Shown piece after piece: positions 8,046 to 16,963 of a stretch of 46,642 nt of DNA (position 1 is its first letter; every line of letters starts with the position of its first letter). A model generated the notes under the pieces. That model had not been told where the DNA came from. It saw nothing but the letters and a program-made list of their open reading frames with translations, and ran no database searches. The DNA is from JAHFUI01 sp041485905. Lineage in GTDB: Bacteria > Acidobacteriota > Vicinamibacteria > Vicinamibacterales > CAVVIG01. The DNA is taken from contig JBGPKK010000018.1 in the NCBI GenBank assembly GCA_041485905.1, positions 1 to 46,642 of the forward strand, read 5' to 3'. The position numbers were made by a program, and so were the translations under genes.

Positions 8046-10783
8046 TAGGTCGCGAGCAGCCTGGCCAGGACGGCTTCGCTGGCCTGCAACATCTCGTCGA
8101 TTTTGCCGGGCTGCTTCCCGCCGGCCTCGGCAAAGTCGGGGCGCCCGCCGCCACTTCCGCCGACGATGGGCGCAATTTCCTTGACGATTTGTCCGGCTTT
8201 GACTCTCTGGATGAGGTCGGCGGTCACGGCCACGACGATTTGGACCTTGCCGTCATTGGTGGATGCAATCACGACGACGCCGCTCTTGATCTGCGCCTTC
8301 AGCGAGTCCGCCAGCTGCCGCAGCGCGTCCTTGTCGAGACCCTCGACTTTGCGTCTGGCGAGCCGGACGCCGGCCACCTCGACCGTGTCGTCGCCGGCCG
8401 ACTGGCTGCCGCCCATCGCCAGCTTCGTCTTGAGCTGCGTCACTTCGCGGGTCAGGCGTTTGTGGTCCGCCTTCAGCTTGTCGATCGCGTCGACGGCCTG
8501 ATCTTCGTTCACGTCGAGCGCGTCGACGAGCCGACCCAGCGCCGCGCGCTGCTGCTGCGCCCATTGCACCGCGCCCGCTCCTGTCAGCGCTTCGATGCGG
8601 CGCACCCCGGCCGCCACGCCGCTTTCTCCCGCGATGACGAAGAAGCCGATGTCGCCCGTGGCGCTGACGTGCGTCCCGCCGCACAGTTCCTTGCTGAACC
8701 CTGGAATGCTGACCACGCGGACCTTATCGCCGTACTTTTCGCCGAAGAGCGCCGTCGCGCCGGATGCGATGGCCTCTTCGGTCGACCGCACCTCGGTCTC
8801 GACCGCAGTGTTCGCGCGCACCTGCTCGTTGACGATCTGCTCGATGCGCGTCTGTTCGTCGCGCGTGACCACCTGGAAGTGGACGAAATCGAATCGCAGC
8901 CGATCCGGTGCGACGAGCGATCCCGCCTGTTTGACGTGACCGCCCAGCACTTGACGCAGCGCCGCGTGCAACAGGTGCGTCGCGGTGTGGTTCCGGCGGG
9001 TCGCGTTTCGAACGTCCGCGTCGACCTCGGCGGTGACCAAATCCTCTGTGTGGAGTGCGCCGGATTTCACGTGAACACTATGCACGCGGGGCCACACGAA
9101 AACGGGAGCATATCCGGATGACGTTGCACCAGCGCGAGCGACGCCAGAAACCGCAGGAGTGAGTCCGGCCGTCTTCTTTATCCGAAAAACACCGTCGACA
9201 GTGGCTTCCGCGGTGCCGGAAAGGCCAATCAAACGCCCAGTATCGGAAACTTGCCCGCCGGCCTCCAGGTAGAACGGAGTTTTCTCAAGGGCAACGTAGC
9301 CTGCCTGTCCCTCCGTGAGTTCACTCACTTGTCGGCGCTTCTCGTCAAAAAGGGCCACGATGCGAGCATCCTCAGTGCTCACCGAGGCATAGCCATCGAA
9401 CCTGTCGCCAATCGATCCAACGCGGCGTCGTTCATTCTCGGACTCGAAGGAGAATGCTGATGAATCGTCATCCTTCCCAAACGCGCTGCCCGCGCGCGCT
9501 TTGTCGCGCTGACCTCCCATTGCGCGCTCGTAGGCGTCACGATCGACCATCACACCCTGGGTCGCGGCCGTATCCTCGATGAACTCGAACGGCACGCCAA
9601 ACGTGTCGTACAGTCGGAAGGCCGCGTCGCCGGAAAGGACCTTGCTCCTGGTTCCGACGACCTTCGCTATCTCGGCCTCGAGGCGAGGCAGACCTCCTGT
9701 GAGGACGGCTTTGAAACGAACCTCTTCAGCGAGAATCTTCGTCTCGATCGTGAAGCGGTTCGCGGGGAGTTCCGGGTAGGCGTTGCCCATCTCTTGCGCG
9801 AGCACGCCGACCAGCTTGTGCATGAAGGGCTCATTAAGCCCGAGATGCTTTCCGTGCCGCATCGCGCGCCGCATGATTTTTCGTAGCACGTAGCCGCGAA
9901 ACTCGTTGGACGGATTCACGGTGTCCGCAATCAGGAACGTCGTCGCGCGGATATGATCGGCGACGACGCGCATGGATACGTCGATTGGGCTCATGGTTCC
10001 GCCGTGCTTGTGGCCGGACAGCCGGCCGATCGCGACGAGCAGCGGCGCGAACACATCGGTGTCGTAGTTCGAGTCCTTGTTCTGGAGCACGGCGGTGACG
10101 CGCTCGAGGCCCATGCCCGTGTCGATCGACGGCGCCGGAAGCGGCGTGAGCGTGCCGTCCGCGCTTCGCTCGAACTCCATGAACACGTTGTTCCAGACTT
10201 CGATCTCCGGGTCGACTCCCGTGCCGCGGACGTAGTAGATCTCCGAGCAGCGGCCGCACGGGCCGGTCTCGCTCATCTGCCAGAAATTGTCGTCGGTGCC
10301 GAGCTCGAGGATCCGGTCGGACGGCACGCCCAGGTTCCGCCAGATCTCATACGCCTCATCGTCGCGCGGAATGCCGTTCTCGCCCTTGAAGATCGACACG
10401 ACGAGCCGGTCCGCCGGCATCTTCCAGACGTCGGTGAGCAGCGTCCACGCGAAGGGCAGCGCCTCTTTCTTGAAATAGTCGCCGAACGAGAAATTGCCGA
10501 GCATCTCGAAGAAGGTGTGATGCCGTAGCGACGGCCCGACGTTGTCGAGGTCGTTGTGCTTGCCGCTGACGCGCATAACCTTTTGTGATGTGGTGGCACG
10601 TGTATACTCGCGCTTCTCGCGGCCGAGAAACGTGTCCTTGAACTGATTCATCCCGGCGTTGGTAAAGAGCAGCGTCGGATCGTCGCCGGGGACGAGCGGC
10701 GAGCTGGCGACCACGCGGTGGCCGTTCTCCTCGAAGTATTTCAGGAAGGACGCTCGGATCTCGTTGGACGTCATCGGGATCAT
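8045..10783 (-). CDS. alaS: Alanyl-tRNA synthetase
   Basis: Class II synthetase for tRNA-Ala, 912 residues. The aminoacylation domain begins at once (FLKYFEENGHRVVASSPLVPGDDPTLLFTNAGMNQFK), with SGKHNDLDNVG and HHTFFEMLGNFSFGDYF. The editing domain has HTATHLLHAALRQVLG (HxxxH) and CGGTHVSATGDIG (CxxxH) for zinc. A coiled region and C-Ala domain with GSGGGRPDFAEAGG close the protein. ATG 10783 or ATG 10774 could be the start; neither has a clear ribosome site. A 9-base-period repeat abuts the gene start upstream. One-base overlap with the following lytic transglycosylase. Confidence 0.98.
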   Translation of the reverse strand: MIPMTSNEIRASFLKYFEENGHRVVASSPLVPGDDPTLLFTNAGMNQFKDTFLGREKREYTRATTSQKVMRVSGKHNDLDNVGPSLRHHTFFEMLGNFSFGDYFKKEALPFAWTLLTDVWKMPADRLVVSIFKGENGIPRDDEAYEIWRNLGVPSDRILELGTDDNFWQMSETGPCGRCSEIYYVRGTGVDPEIEVWNNVFMEFERSADGTLTPLPAPSIDTGMGLERVTAVLQNKDSNYDTDVFAPLLVAIGRLSGHKHGGTMSPIDVSMRVVADHIRATTFLIADTVNPSNEFRGYVLRKIMRRAMRHGKHLGLNEPFMHKLVGVLAQEMGNAYPELPANRFTIETKILAEEVRFKAVLTGGLPRLEAEIAKVVGTRSKVLSGDAAFRLYDTFGVPFEFIEDTAATQGVMVDRDAYERAMGGQRDKARAGSAFGKDDDSSAFSFESENERRRVGSIGDRFDGYASVSTEDARIVALFDEKRRQVSELTEGQAGYVALEKTPFYLEAGGQVSDTGRLIGLSGTAEATVDGVFRIKKTAGLTPAVSGVARAGATSSGYAPVFVWPRVHSVHVKSGALHTEDLVTAEVDADVRNATRRNHTATHLLHAALRQVLGGHVKQAGSLVAPDRLRFDFVHFQVVTRDEQTRIEQIVNEQVRANTAVETEVRSTEEAIASGATALFGEKYGDKVRVVSIPGFSKELCGGTHVSATGDIGFFVIAGESGVAAGVRRIEALTGAGAVQWAQQQRAALGRLVDALDVNEDQAVDAIDKLKADHKRLTREVTQLKTKLAMGGSQSAGDDTVEVAGVRLARRKVEGLDKDALRQLADSLKAQIKSGVVVIASTNDGKVQIVVAVTADLIQRVKAGQIVKEIAPIVGGSGGGRPDFAEAGGKQPGKIDEMLQASEAVLARLLAT

Positions 10784-10785
10784 TC

Positions 10786-10831
10786 AACCACGAAGAACGC
10801 AAAGGACACAAAGGACACGAAGAACACGTGG
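10786..10831. repeat. Degenerate 9-base tandem repeat upstream of alaS
   Basis: About five units of nine bases, CACGAAGAA, CGCAAAGGA, CACAAAGGA, CACGAAGAA, then CACGTGG. The same consensus (CRCRRAGRA) appears in reverse orientation at the end of ttcA (45146-45174). Too short and too degenerate for CRISPR. Such periodic purine-rich repeats are scattered in many high-GC genomes; function unknown. Confidence 0.75.
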
Positions 10832-10873
10832 TGCGTCAGTTTCGGCCAAAGCCGGACACGACGTACGGCTCGG

Positions 10874-11902
10874 TCAAGCCGTGCCGATCGTATCGCGCAG
10901 GCCCTGCTCGATGTTTCGAAGGGGCTTGAGGTAGACGTGTCTCAGCTTCGTCGTATCGAACCAGAACCCGTCGCTGACGATCAGGCTCAGGCGCCAAAAG
11001 GAGACTCGCGCCACTGGCGGCATGGCCGCTTGCAGCGCGCGATTCCAAACCACCGCGTTCAGGACGCGGACCACTGGTCGGGGAAGGCCAATCGGGGTGA
11101 CCGGCCGTCCAACGGCGTCGCCCACCTTCCGCGCCAGCTCGCCGACCGTCAACGACTCGTCGCTGGCGACGCAGAACACCTCATTGGCCGCGTCCTGTCG
11201 GATTGCCAGATCGACCATCACCTCGACCGCATCGTCTACATGAATGATGCTCGTGCGGCCCGGCCAGTCGAGGCGGCCCAGCCACGCGCCAGTCGAAGCC
11301 ATTTCGATCATCTTGTCGAACAGACCACCGGCCTTCTGACCCGGACCGTACACCGTGGGCAGCCGCAGAATCGTCCAGGAGTATTCGTCGCGCGCCGCGT
11401 TGTCATGGATGATGTCCTCGCCCTTGCGCTTCGTTCTTCCGTAGACGGTGCGCGGCACGAGCGCGCTCACCTCGGAGATCGGTCCCCTCGGATGCGCGTT
11501 GCGATCGTGAACCGCAACCGAGCTGGCGTAGAGGACTCTCGCTCCCTTCGACACCGGACGGAGCCAATCGAGCAGGTGCGCGGTTCCGGCGTCGTTGACG
11601 CGAGCCTGACTCTCGGTGGCGTCCGTGTCGATGTTCGCGGCGAGATGGAACACCACGTCGACAGGATTCGGCGAATCGGCGCTCACGGGGTCGCTCAAAA
11701 GGTCGCCGTCGACGAGACGTAATCCGATCGATCGATAGGCGTCAAGCGCTGCTGATTCGAGGGGCGTGACCGGTGGCTTGACCAGACACACGACCGACGC
11801 GGGACCGAAATCGGCGATCAGCCGGCGGACCAGACGCCGCCCGATGAACCCGGTGCCGCCCGTGACGAAGAACCGCGGGTGCCCGCCGGCGCTGCCGGTC
11901 AT
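10874..11902 (-). CDS. NAD-dependent epimerase/dehydratase
   Basis: Extended short-chain dehydrogenase of 342 residues acting on a nucleotide sugar or related substrate. The NAD site is VTGGTGFIGRRL near the N-terminus, VVFHLAANI is the conserved strand, and the catalytic pair is YGRTKRKGED (YxxxK). ATG 11902 is chosen because it overlaps the stop of the upstream GT-C gene as ATGA; a longer frame to 11953 would run back into that gene. It is the last of three leftward genes (GT2, GT-C, this one), so it probably supplies or modifies the sugar they handle. Exact substrate unknown. Confidence 0.82.
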   Translation of the reverse strand: MTGSAGGHPRFFVTGGTGFIGRRLVRRLIADFGPASVVCLVKPPVTPLESAALDAYRSIGLRLVDGDLLSDPVSADSPNPVDVVFHLAANIDTDATESQARVNDAGTAHLLDWLRPVSKGARVLYASSVAVHDRNAHPRGPISEVSALVPRTVYGRTKRKGEDIIHDNAARDEYSWTILRLPTVYGPGQKAGGLFDKMIEMASTGAWLGRLDWPGRTSIIHVDDAVEVMVDLAIRQDAANEVFCVASDESLTVGELARKVGDAVGRPVTPIGLPRPVVRVLNAVVWNRALQAAMPPVARVSFWRLSLIVSDGFWFDTTKLRHVYLKPLRNIEQGLRDTIGTA

Positions 11903-13581
11903 TGACGATGGAAGATGTACACGCCCGGGTGGTCGAACAATCGGAACGTCCACTCGGCACGATCGTCATTGATCGTGACACCAAAAAGCGATGGGTACAC
12001 CTTGAAGGTCTTGACGCGCTGAAAGCCGAGCCGTCCGGCGAAAAGGTCGCGATAGTACTGTTTGACCACGCCGTGCTCGCTTTCCGGAAGGTGCTTGTAC
12101 TGTTCGAGGTACGTCTCGTCCATGACGATCCAATCGGCGAGCGCGAGCCGCGATTGGATGTAGTTGCGGCGCCAGTTATCGTCCACCCCACGGTTATACA
12201 GGCTCCGGTAGGTATCGAGCGGATAGAGCCAGTAGTAGTCGTGCCGCTCGGTCTGCGGATAGAACATCACGTACTGATCGTGGAAATTCACCGCCGTCAA
12301 ATACGATCCCATCGGGGGGGTGTTCATTGATGGCTCGATGAGGACCTTCGCATCGCGCGGCACGTTCTTGAGCAGCCATTGTGATGCCGCGAGGCGGCTG
12401 TCGGGCGATCGAAACACGTTCATGTAGGCGATGGCCCAAAGCATCGTCGTCGCGATGACGATCGCGGTCGCCAGCATCGCCGGTCGCCTCCAGCGCGGCC
12501 GCCGCAGCAGGTCGGTGCTCAACACCGCCGCCGTCACCGCCAGCGCCGGCGCAAGAGGGACGATGTAGCGGATGAAAGGCGCAACGGTCGCGGTGCGGCC
12601 GGCCGACAACCAGTATGCGATGGGGAATGCCGCCGCGAGTAGAGCCAGTCGGTCGCGGCGTACAAGCAACCAGATCACGCCGGCAAGCGCCCAGATCTCC
12701 AACGCCGGTCCCAACCCCCACCACAGCAGGTTCGTGAACCAGTACGTCAGGCCGTTCACATCCGCGAACTGCGCGATCCACTCCGGTCTGGACGTGCCGT
12801 TGAGCGGATCGATCACCCAGTCCTTGATGTCGCTCCGGAATTTGTCGAAGTACGTCATCACCAGCGGATCGAAGATCAGGAAGACGGCAACGCCGATCGC
12901 GACGGCTGCTGTTGTGCGGATCACGACCCGTACCCACGGACGCAGAGGGCGAAGACCTCGCGGCCCGTTCGGCGACAGGAGCTCGGCGAGGCCGATGAGC
13001 GGCGCGAGAAACGCCGCTGAGTACTTCGACAGAAGACCCAAACCGAGTCCGATGCCGGATGCGGCGGTTGCCCCGGCGCTGCCGCGCTCGACGGTCCGCG
13101 TCAAGAACCACCACGTGAGAACAGTGCAGAACGCCATGCTGACGTCGAGCGCGAAGAAATGCGAGTCGCGCAGGTGGATCACCGAGCAGGCGAGCAGGAA
13201 CGCCGCGAAGACGCCGGCCAATCGTCCGGACACATGCCTGGCGACGATGTACACGAGCGGGATGGTGGCCGTGCCGAGCGTGGCCGAGATGGCCCGGCCC
13301 AGCATCATGTAGGTGACCTCGTCGCGGGGAACCGTGAGATTCAGCGGGTGGGCGAACGCTTCGTACACCCGGACGACCAGGTTCAGCAGGTACGGTGGGC
13401 CCGGAGAGTACATGAAAAATTTCCCGGACATGGCGGCGGCGTGGGGATCGCGCGCGAGCAAATACGCGTCCGTGAAGACAAGATGCTCGTCCATGTGGAA
13501 ATGAAAATAGGGCGCGCCCCAGGCGAGACCGTAGAAGCGGAACGCGGCGCCGAGCGCGGTCGCCACGATCAGCCAGAACAT
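11899..13581 (-). CDS. GT-C membrane glycosyltransferase
   Basis: About 560 residues with roughly ten or more hydrophobic segments. After the first helix comes FHFHMDEHLVFTDA, an acidic loop motif like the catalytic Asp-Glu of GT-C enzymes that use polyprenyl-phosphate sugars (PMT, ArnT and relatives). A large C-terminal soluble part follows (about 400-560). ATG 13581 is chosen because the first membrane helix starts there; a TTG at 13617 overlapping the GT2 stop as TTGA is an alternative. Pairing with a dolichol-phosphate-mannose-synthase-like GT2 just upstream suggests the GT2 makes the lipid-linked donor used here. Acceptor unknown. Confidence 0.8.
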   Translation of the reverse strand: MFWLIVATALGAAFRFYGLAWGAPYFHFHMDEHLVFTDAYLLARDPHAAAMSGKFFMYSPGPPYLLNLVVRVYEAFAHPLNLTVPRDEVTYMMLGRAISATLGTATIPLVYIVARHVSGRLAGVFAAFLLACSVIHLRDSHFFALDVSMAFCTVLTWWFLTRTVERGSAGATAASGIGLGLGLLSKYSAAFLAPLIGLAELLSPNGPRGLRPLRPWVRVVIRTTAAVAIGVAVFLIFDPLVMTYFDKFRSDIKDWVIDPLNGTSRPEWIAQFADVNGLTYWFTNLLWWGLGPALEIWALAGVIWLLVRRDRLALLAAAFPIAYWLSAGRTATVAPFIRYIVPLAPALAVTAAVLSTDLLRRPRWRRPAMLATAIVIATTMLWAIAYMNVFRSPDSRLAASQWLLKNVPRDAKVLIEPSMNTPPMGSYLTAVNFHDQYVMFYPQTERHDYYWLYPLDTYRSLYNRGVDDNWRRNYIQSRLALADWIVMDETYLEQYKHLPESEHGVVKQYYRDLFAGRLGFQRVKTFKVYPSLFGVTINDDRAEWTFRLFDHPGVYIFHRQ

Positions 13582-13613
13582 TGCCGTTCGCCGACCGAGA
13601 TCGTGCGTAGGTA

Positions 13614-14291
13614 TCAAAACAGGTTGCGGAGGAAGGACCACACGTACGCGAACCACAGTTTCCAGACGACGACCTTCGACGTGCCCCACCGGCGCTCGTA
13701 CTCGTGGCTGGCGACTTCGCTCACGCGAAAACCCTGCTTGAGCGCCTTCATCAGCATTTCCTGCTCGATGGTCGTCAGGTTCGACGTCATCCCGAGCCGT
13801 GCGGCGACGTCGCGGCGGATCGCGCGAAAACCGTTCTGGCTGTCCGTCAGCCGGACGCTCCAGCGATAATTGATCGCGAGCATGATGATCTGCGACCCGA
13901 TGTAGCGGATGAACTGCTCGATCGTGCCGTGGAGCTCGTCGCTGCCGCCCTTGCCCCGGGATCCGATGACGAGATCCGCCACGCCGGCGCGGATCGGTCC
14001 GACCAGCTTCGGGATGTCCTGCGGATCGTGCGAGCCGTCGGCGTCGATAAAGACGAGGATGTCGCTGGTCGCGGCGTTGATGGAGAGCCGCAGCGCCTCG
14101 CCTTTGCCGCGCCCGTTGTCCTGGATGACCCGCGCGCCGTGCTCGATGGCGATCGCCTGCGTGCGATCCCTGGAATGGCCGTCAACCACCAGCACTTCGT
14201 CGGCGTACGGCTTCACGCTGTCGACGATCTCGCCGATCAGCCCTTCTTCGTCCTTGGCCGGAATGACAACGGTGACGCGGGAGTCGGGCAC
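13614..14291 (-). CDS. GT2, polyprenyl-phosphate sugar synthase type
   Basis: 225-residue GT-A glycosyltransferase. VTVVIPAKDEEGLIGEIVDSV opens the fold, VLVVDGHSRDRT binds the nucleotide, and FIDADGSHDP contains the metal-binding DxD. The length, GSRGKGG segment and DSQNGFRAIRRDV are like dolichol-phosphate mannose synthase, which transfers a sugar to polyprenyl phosphate. No C-terminal membrane helices are visible, so it is the soluble type. The start is GTG. It is first in a leftward unit with the GT-C enzyme and an epimerase, under the promoter at 14376-14405. Confidence 0.87.
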   Translation of the reverse strand: MPDSRVTVVIPAKDEEGLIGEIVDSVKPYADEVLVVDGHSRDRTQAIAIEHGARVIQDNGRGKGEALRLSINAATSDILVFIDADGSHDPQDIPKLVGPIRAGVADLVIGSRGKGGSDELHGTIEQFIRYIGSQIIMLAINYRWSVRLTDSQNGFRAIRRDVAARLGMTSNLTTIEQEMLMKALKQGFRVSEVASHEYERRWGTSKVVVWKLWFAYVWSFLRNLF

Positions 14292-14375
14292 AGGCTAGGG
14301 CGTCGGATTGCCGGGCGGTTGGTGACGAGTGCCGATCCGCAGGGCCAGTGGACCGTCGGTCAGCAAGGTCCGGGC

Positions 14376-14405
14376 AGTATAACGACCCCCTCGCGATCGG
14401 GTCAA
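14376..14405 (-). promoter_or_regulatory. Sigma-70-type promoter, leftward unit
   Basis: Reading leftward, -35 TTGACC (14405-14400), spacer 18, -10 TATACT (14381-14376). It points at the GT2 gene starting at 14291 and is back to back with the rightward promoter at 14425-14453. Confidence 0.6.
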
Positions 14406-14424
14406 GGTCCATGTTATCAATGCG

Positions 14425-14453
14425 TTGACCGGACCATCAGGGTCTGTTACGAT
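14425..14453 (+). promoter_or_regulatory. Sigma-70-type promoter, radical SAM gene
   Basis: -35 TTGACC (14425-14430), spacer 17, -10 TACGAT (14448-14453). The expected transcript start near 14460 leaves a leader of about 11 bases to ATG 14471. The two divergent promoters share a 19-base gap between their -35 boxes, so one regulator could control both. Confidence 0.6.
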
Positions 14454-14470
14454 CGCATGATTCATCACAC

Positions 14471-15565
14471 ATGCTGATCAGGGAACTCGGTCTCGCCAGT
14501 TCGATCCTGCGCGCCAACATGCGCTCGCCGGCGTTGCCCTACAAAGTGACGTTCGTGGCGACCTACCACTGCAACTTTCGCTGCGAGATGTGCAACATCT
14601 GGCAGAAGAAGAGCGTGGATGAGATGACGCCCGACGAGGTCGGCCTCTTCTTCGAGCGATATTCGCAGTTCAAGTGGGTGCACCTGACCGGCGGCGAGCT
14701 CTTTATGCGCCGCGACCTCGACGATCTCGTGGCGGCCATTCAGAAGAATTGCCGGTCGCTCTTCCTGCTCAATTTTCCCACCACCGGGTGGTTCGGCGAC
14801 AAGACCGTGTCGCTCGTCGAGCGGACGCTCGCCCGCGGCGTTGGCCGGCTGATGGTCACGATCAGCATCGACGGCCCCAAGGCAGTGCACGAAGAGATGC
14901 GCGGGTTGCCGGGGAGCTGGGACCGCGGGATCGAGACGTTCCGTCGTCTGCGAGGCATCAAACGATCGAACTTCCAGACCGTTGTCGGTATGACCTTGAT
15001 GGCGAAGAACGCGGACAAGGTCGACGAGACCGTGGCGGCGATTCGCGAGATTATCCCGGACTTCAAGCGGACCGAGCTGCACTTGAACGTCGGCCACGAG
15101 TCCGGCCACTACTTCGACAACGTCGGTTACCCGGTCGAGCCGCACCACGTCGAGATTCTCCATGCCATCGACGAGCATCGCAGAAAAACCGGCGGCGTGA
15201 TGCATCCGGTCAAGTTTCTCGAGGACCGGTACCAGGCGCTGGTCAGCAAGTACTACGAGACGGGGAAGTCCCCGTTGCCGTGCACGGCGCTGTCTTCGTC
15301 GTGCTTCATCGACGCCTACTGGAACCTGTACGCCTGCTCGATCTGGGACGCGAAGGTCGGCAACCTGCGCGAGAACGCGTTCGACCTCCAGACGCTGTGG
15401 GAGGGCGATCGCAGGCGCGAGCTGCGCGACGATGTGATCGAGGAGCGCTGCTCGCACTGCTGGACGCCGTGTGAGGCGTATCCGACGATCCTCGGCAATC
15501 TGGCGCGCGCTGCGGTGTCGCGCGGTGCCGTCAAGCTGCAGCCGGCGGCCGCCGCGGGCGTCTAG
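14471..15565 (+). CDS. Radical SAM/SPASM-like protein
   Basis: 364 residues. Cluster-binding CX3CX2C lies at Cys34, Cys38 and Cys41 within TYHCNFRCEMCNIW, followed by HLTGGELFMRRDLDDLV (the GGE motif that contacts S-adenosylmethionine). The C-terminal part has extra cysteines (CTALSSSC, NLYACSIWD, CSHCWTPC), the pattern of a SPASM-like auxiliary cluster domain. Such proteins modify peptides, sugars or lipids; the substrate is not evident. It stands alone between the leftward glycosyltransferase unit and module 1, and another member of the family is encoded at 26981-28144 in the glycan operon. Confidence 0.85.
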   Translation: MLIRELGLASSILRANMRSPALPYKVTFVATYHCNFRCEMCNIWQKKSVDEMTPDEVGLFFERYSQFKWVHLTGGELFMRRDLDDLVAAIQKNCRSLFLLNFPTTGWFGDKTVSLVERTLARGVGRLMVTISIDGPKAVHEEMRGLPGSWDRGIETFRRLRGIKRSNFQTVVGMTLMAKNADKVDETVAAIREIIPDFKRTELHLNVGHESGHYFDNVGYPVEPHHVEILHAIDEHRRKTGGVMHPVKFLEDRYQALVSKYYETGKSPLPCTALSSSCFIDAYWNLYACSIWDAKVGNLRENAFDLQTLWEGDRRRELRDDVIEERCSHCWTPCEAYPTILGNLARAAVSRGAVKLQPAAAAGV

Positions 15566-15605
15566 TGTCTTGTCGTCGGATCATTACCGGCAGGCGGGCG
15601 CGAAC

Positions 15606-16316
15606 TTAGAAACGGACTCGCAGGCCGAGACCGCCCTGGAAGCCGCCGACCGCCACGCCGGCCGCCGCCGGCAGATCCACCGACGCCGCGACGTACCGCA
15701 CGAAGATGCCGCCGCCCAGCCACGGTGTAAAGAAGTATTGCAGGTCTACGCCGCCGTTCACGCCCGCACCCGTGCCGGTTTGTGTGGCGACCGCAATCAC
15801 CGCGGCACCGTTGACGACGCTCGCCGTCGCAATGTCTTTACTGAGGCGCACGAACGAGGGGCCCGCAGAGATAGCCAGGCGCATCTTGTCGTTGACTCGG
15901 AGGAAATACGCGACCTTGATGTGCGTGCCGACCTCCGTCTGTGTCAATGGAGGTGAGGCCGCCACCGTGGTGAAGGCCCCGAAGGCGAGCGGATCCGGGA
16001 TCGTAACGGAAGCCGTGCCGATTGGCGAACGGTTGAACATGGAGATCGCGACCCCAATCGCGAGATTGTTCCAGACACGGTAGCCGGCGCCCCCGTCGAA
16101 CACGAGCCCCTTCCCGACAGTCTGGCTGGTGCTGGTCGTCCCCTGCTCGCCGTATAGCGAAAAGGTCGAACTGGTGGCCAGCGTCACTGACTGCGTCTGG
16201 CCGGCGATGCTCAGGTCCACGTAGGCCTTCGAGTCGGCGGTCTGCGCCGCAGCGCCGGAGGCGCCATACAGGGCGAGGCCGGTGACCATCGCGATCATGC
16301 TCGTCGTCTTCGTCAT
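15606..16316 (-). CDS. Outer-membrane beta-barrel protein, module 1
   Basis: 236 residues: signal peptide (TTSMIAMVTGLALYGASGAAAQ), alternating strands rich in Gly and aromatic residues, and a C-terminal RVRF with final Phe, the usual barrel-assembly signal. ATG 16316 is chosen because GAGG lies 7 bases upstream and the signal peptide begins there; the frame stays open further upstream only through low-complexity repeats. The protein is a clear paralogue of the product of 33207-33935 (both start with KTTSMI or KTTSII, share GAGYRVWNNLAIGVA-like and GAGVNGGVDLQYFFT-like segments and end xRxRF). Size suggests an 8-10-stranded barrel; function unknown. Confidence 0.82.
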   Translation of the reverse strand: MTKTTSMIAMVTGLALYGASGAAAQTADSKAYVDLSIAGQTQSVTLATSSTFSLYGEQGTTSTSQTVGKGLVFDGGAGYRVWNNLAIGVAISMFNRSPIGTASVTIPDPLAFGAFTTVAASPPLTQTEVGTHIKVAYFLRVNDKMRLAISAGPSFVRLSKDIATASVVNGAAVIAVATQTGTGAGVNGGVDLQYFFTPWLGGGIFVRYVAASVDLPAAAGVAVGGFQGGLGLRVRF

Positions 16317-16329
16317 CAATGTCCTCAAT

Positions 16330-16368
16330 GTCGTCGTTGTCGTCACTGTCGTCGTTGTTGTCACTGTC
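16330..16368. repeat. 18-base, triplet-built repeat in the barrel gene leader
   Basis: Thirteen triplets, mostly GTC or GTT with an ACT every sixth one: two near-identical 18-base units plus a partial third. It lies between the stop of the regulator-like gene (16361) and the barrel gene start (16316), so on the transcribed strand it is a purine-rich GAC/AAC leader. Replication slippage here could change leader length. Confidence 0.8.
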
Positions 16369-16888
16369 CCCGGGGCGAACGCCGCCGTTGTCGCTTCGAT
16401 TCGAGCACGATGATCGTGCGCTCTTCGAGCGAGATCCCGCGCGAACTGCGCGTGTGCCGCAGAATGTCCGCGATCGCTTCGAGCGTTTGACGCTCCAGTG
16501 CACTGACGTCGCCTTGCTCGAGGGCGTCGCGGACGCCGAGCTCGAGCTGCGGAATCGAATGCGGGTGCTCGAGCGCGATCAAGGCGCGGCCGTTTCCAAT
16601 GGGCACGAGCTGGACGCCGGCGATCCGCTTGAGCGCCCTCACCGGGGTGACGACGATGACGGCATGATTGCCGTAGCGCGCGATCTCCGCGGGCTCGACC
16701 GCTCTGACGCGCGTCGCGCCGTTCTGCTCGACCAGCGTCACGATGGCTCGTCCCAGATCGGTGTCGAGGGTACCCAGGCGCGTGAGCACGTCTTCGGGCA
16801 GCGTCATCGTGACCGCGCGTGACGGGCGCCCGTACTTCCGTGGTCGTCCCGGTCCGTGCGGTATGGCTCTCATCGTGCGCGTCGGCAT
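16361..16888 (-). CDS. Putative ribbon-helix-helix regulator
   Basis: 175 residues, not assigned to a named family. The N-terminal part is basic, GPGRPRKYGRPSRAV, then VTMTLPEDVLTRLGTLDTDLGRAIVTLVEQ, which reads like the strand-helix-helix of MetJ/Arc-type DNA-binding proteins. The remaining 110 residues are a mixed alpha/beta region (HAVIVVTPVRALKRI, RTIIVLES) that may be a sensor or dimer domain. ATG 16873 is a possible alternative start, since a TACAAT -10-like box overlaps ATG 16888. The barrel gene follows after 44 bases in the same direction and two lipoprotein genes diverge from it, so it is placed to control module 1. Function is inference. Confidence 0.55.
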   Translation of the reverse strand: MPTRTMRAIPHGPGRPRKYGRPSRAVTMTLPEDVLTRLGTLDTDLGRAIVTLVEQNGATRVRAVEPAEIARYGNHAVIVVTPVRALKRIAGVQLVPIGNGRALIALEHPHSIPQLELGVRDALEQGDVSALERQTLEAIADILRHTRSSRGISLEERTIIVLESKRQRRRSPRGQ

Positions 16889-16895
16889 TGTATCG

Positions 16896-16915
16896 CAATT
16901 TCTACATTAAAATTG
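16896..16915. promoter_or_regulatory. Small inverted repeat, candidate operator
   Basis: CAATTT, 8 bases, AAATTG in an AT-rich stretch (16889-16935) that stands out from the GC-rich surroundings. It lies just upstream of the regulator-like gene and about 20 bases from the rightward -35 box, where a repressor site would be expected. Evidence is positional only. Confidence 0.3.
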
Positions 16916-16935
16916 GCCAGTTATAAAAATTCGCG

Positions 16936-16963
16936 TTGAAACTGACTGTGCATCGGGTATCAT
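16936..16963 (+). promoter_or_regulatory. Sigma-70-type promoter of the lipoprotein pair
   Basis: -35 TTGAAA (16936-16941), spacer 16, -10 TATCAT (16958-16963), followed by a leader of about 45 bases with AAGGAG at 17004-17009 before the GTG at 17015. It would drive both lipoprotein genes of module 1. Confidence 0.6.

Noticed and set aside
10786..10831. CRISPR array
   Set aside because: Units are only 9 bases, contiguous and degenerate, with no spacers; the other repeats (7, 9 and 18 bases) are also not CRISPR-like.
16317..16898. N-terminal extension of the barrel gene frame
   Set aside because: Runs through triplet repeats and the regulator-like gene; the signal peptide and ribosome site place the start at 16316.
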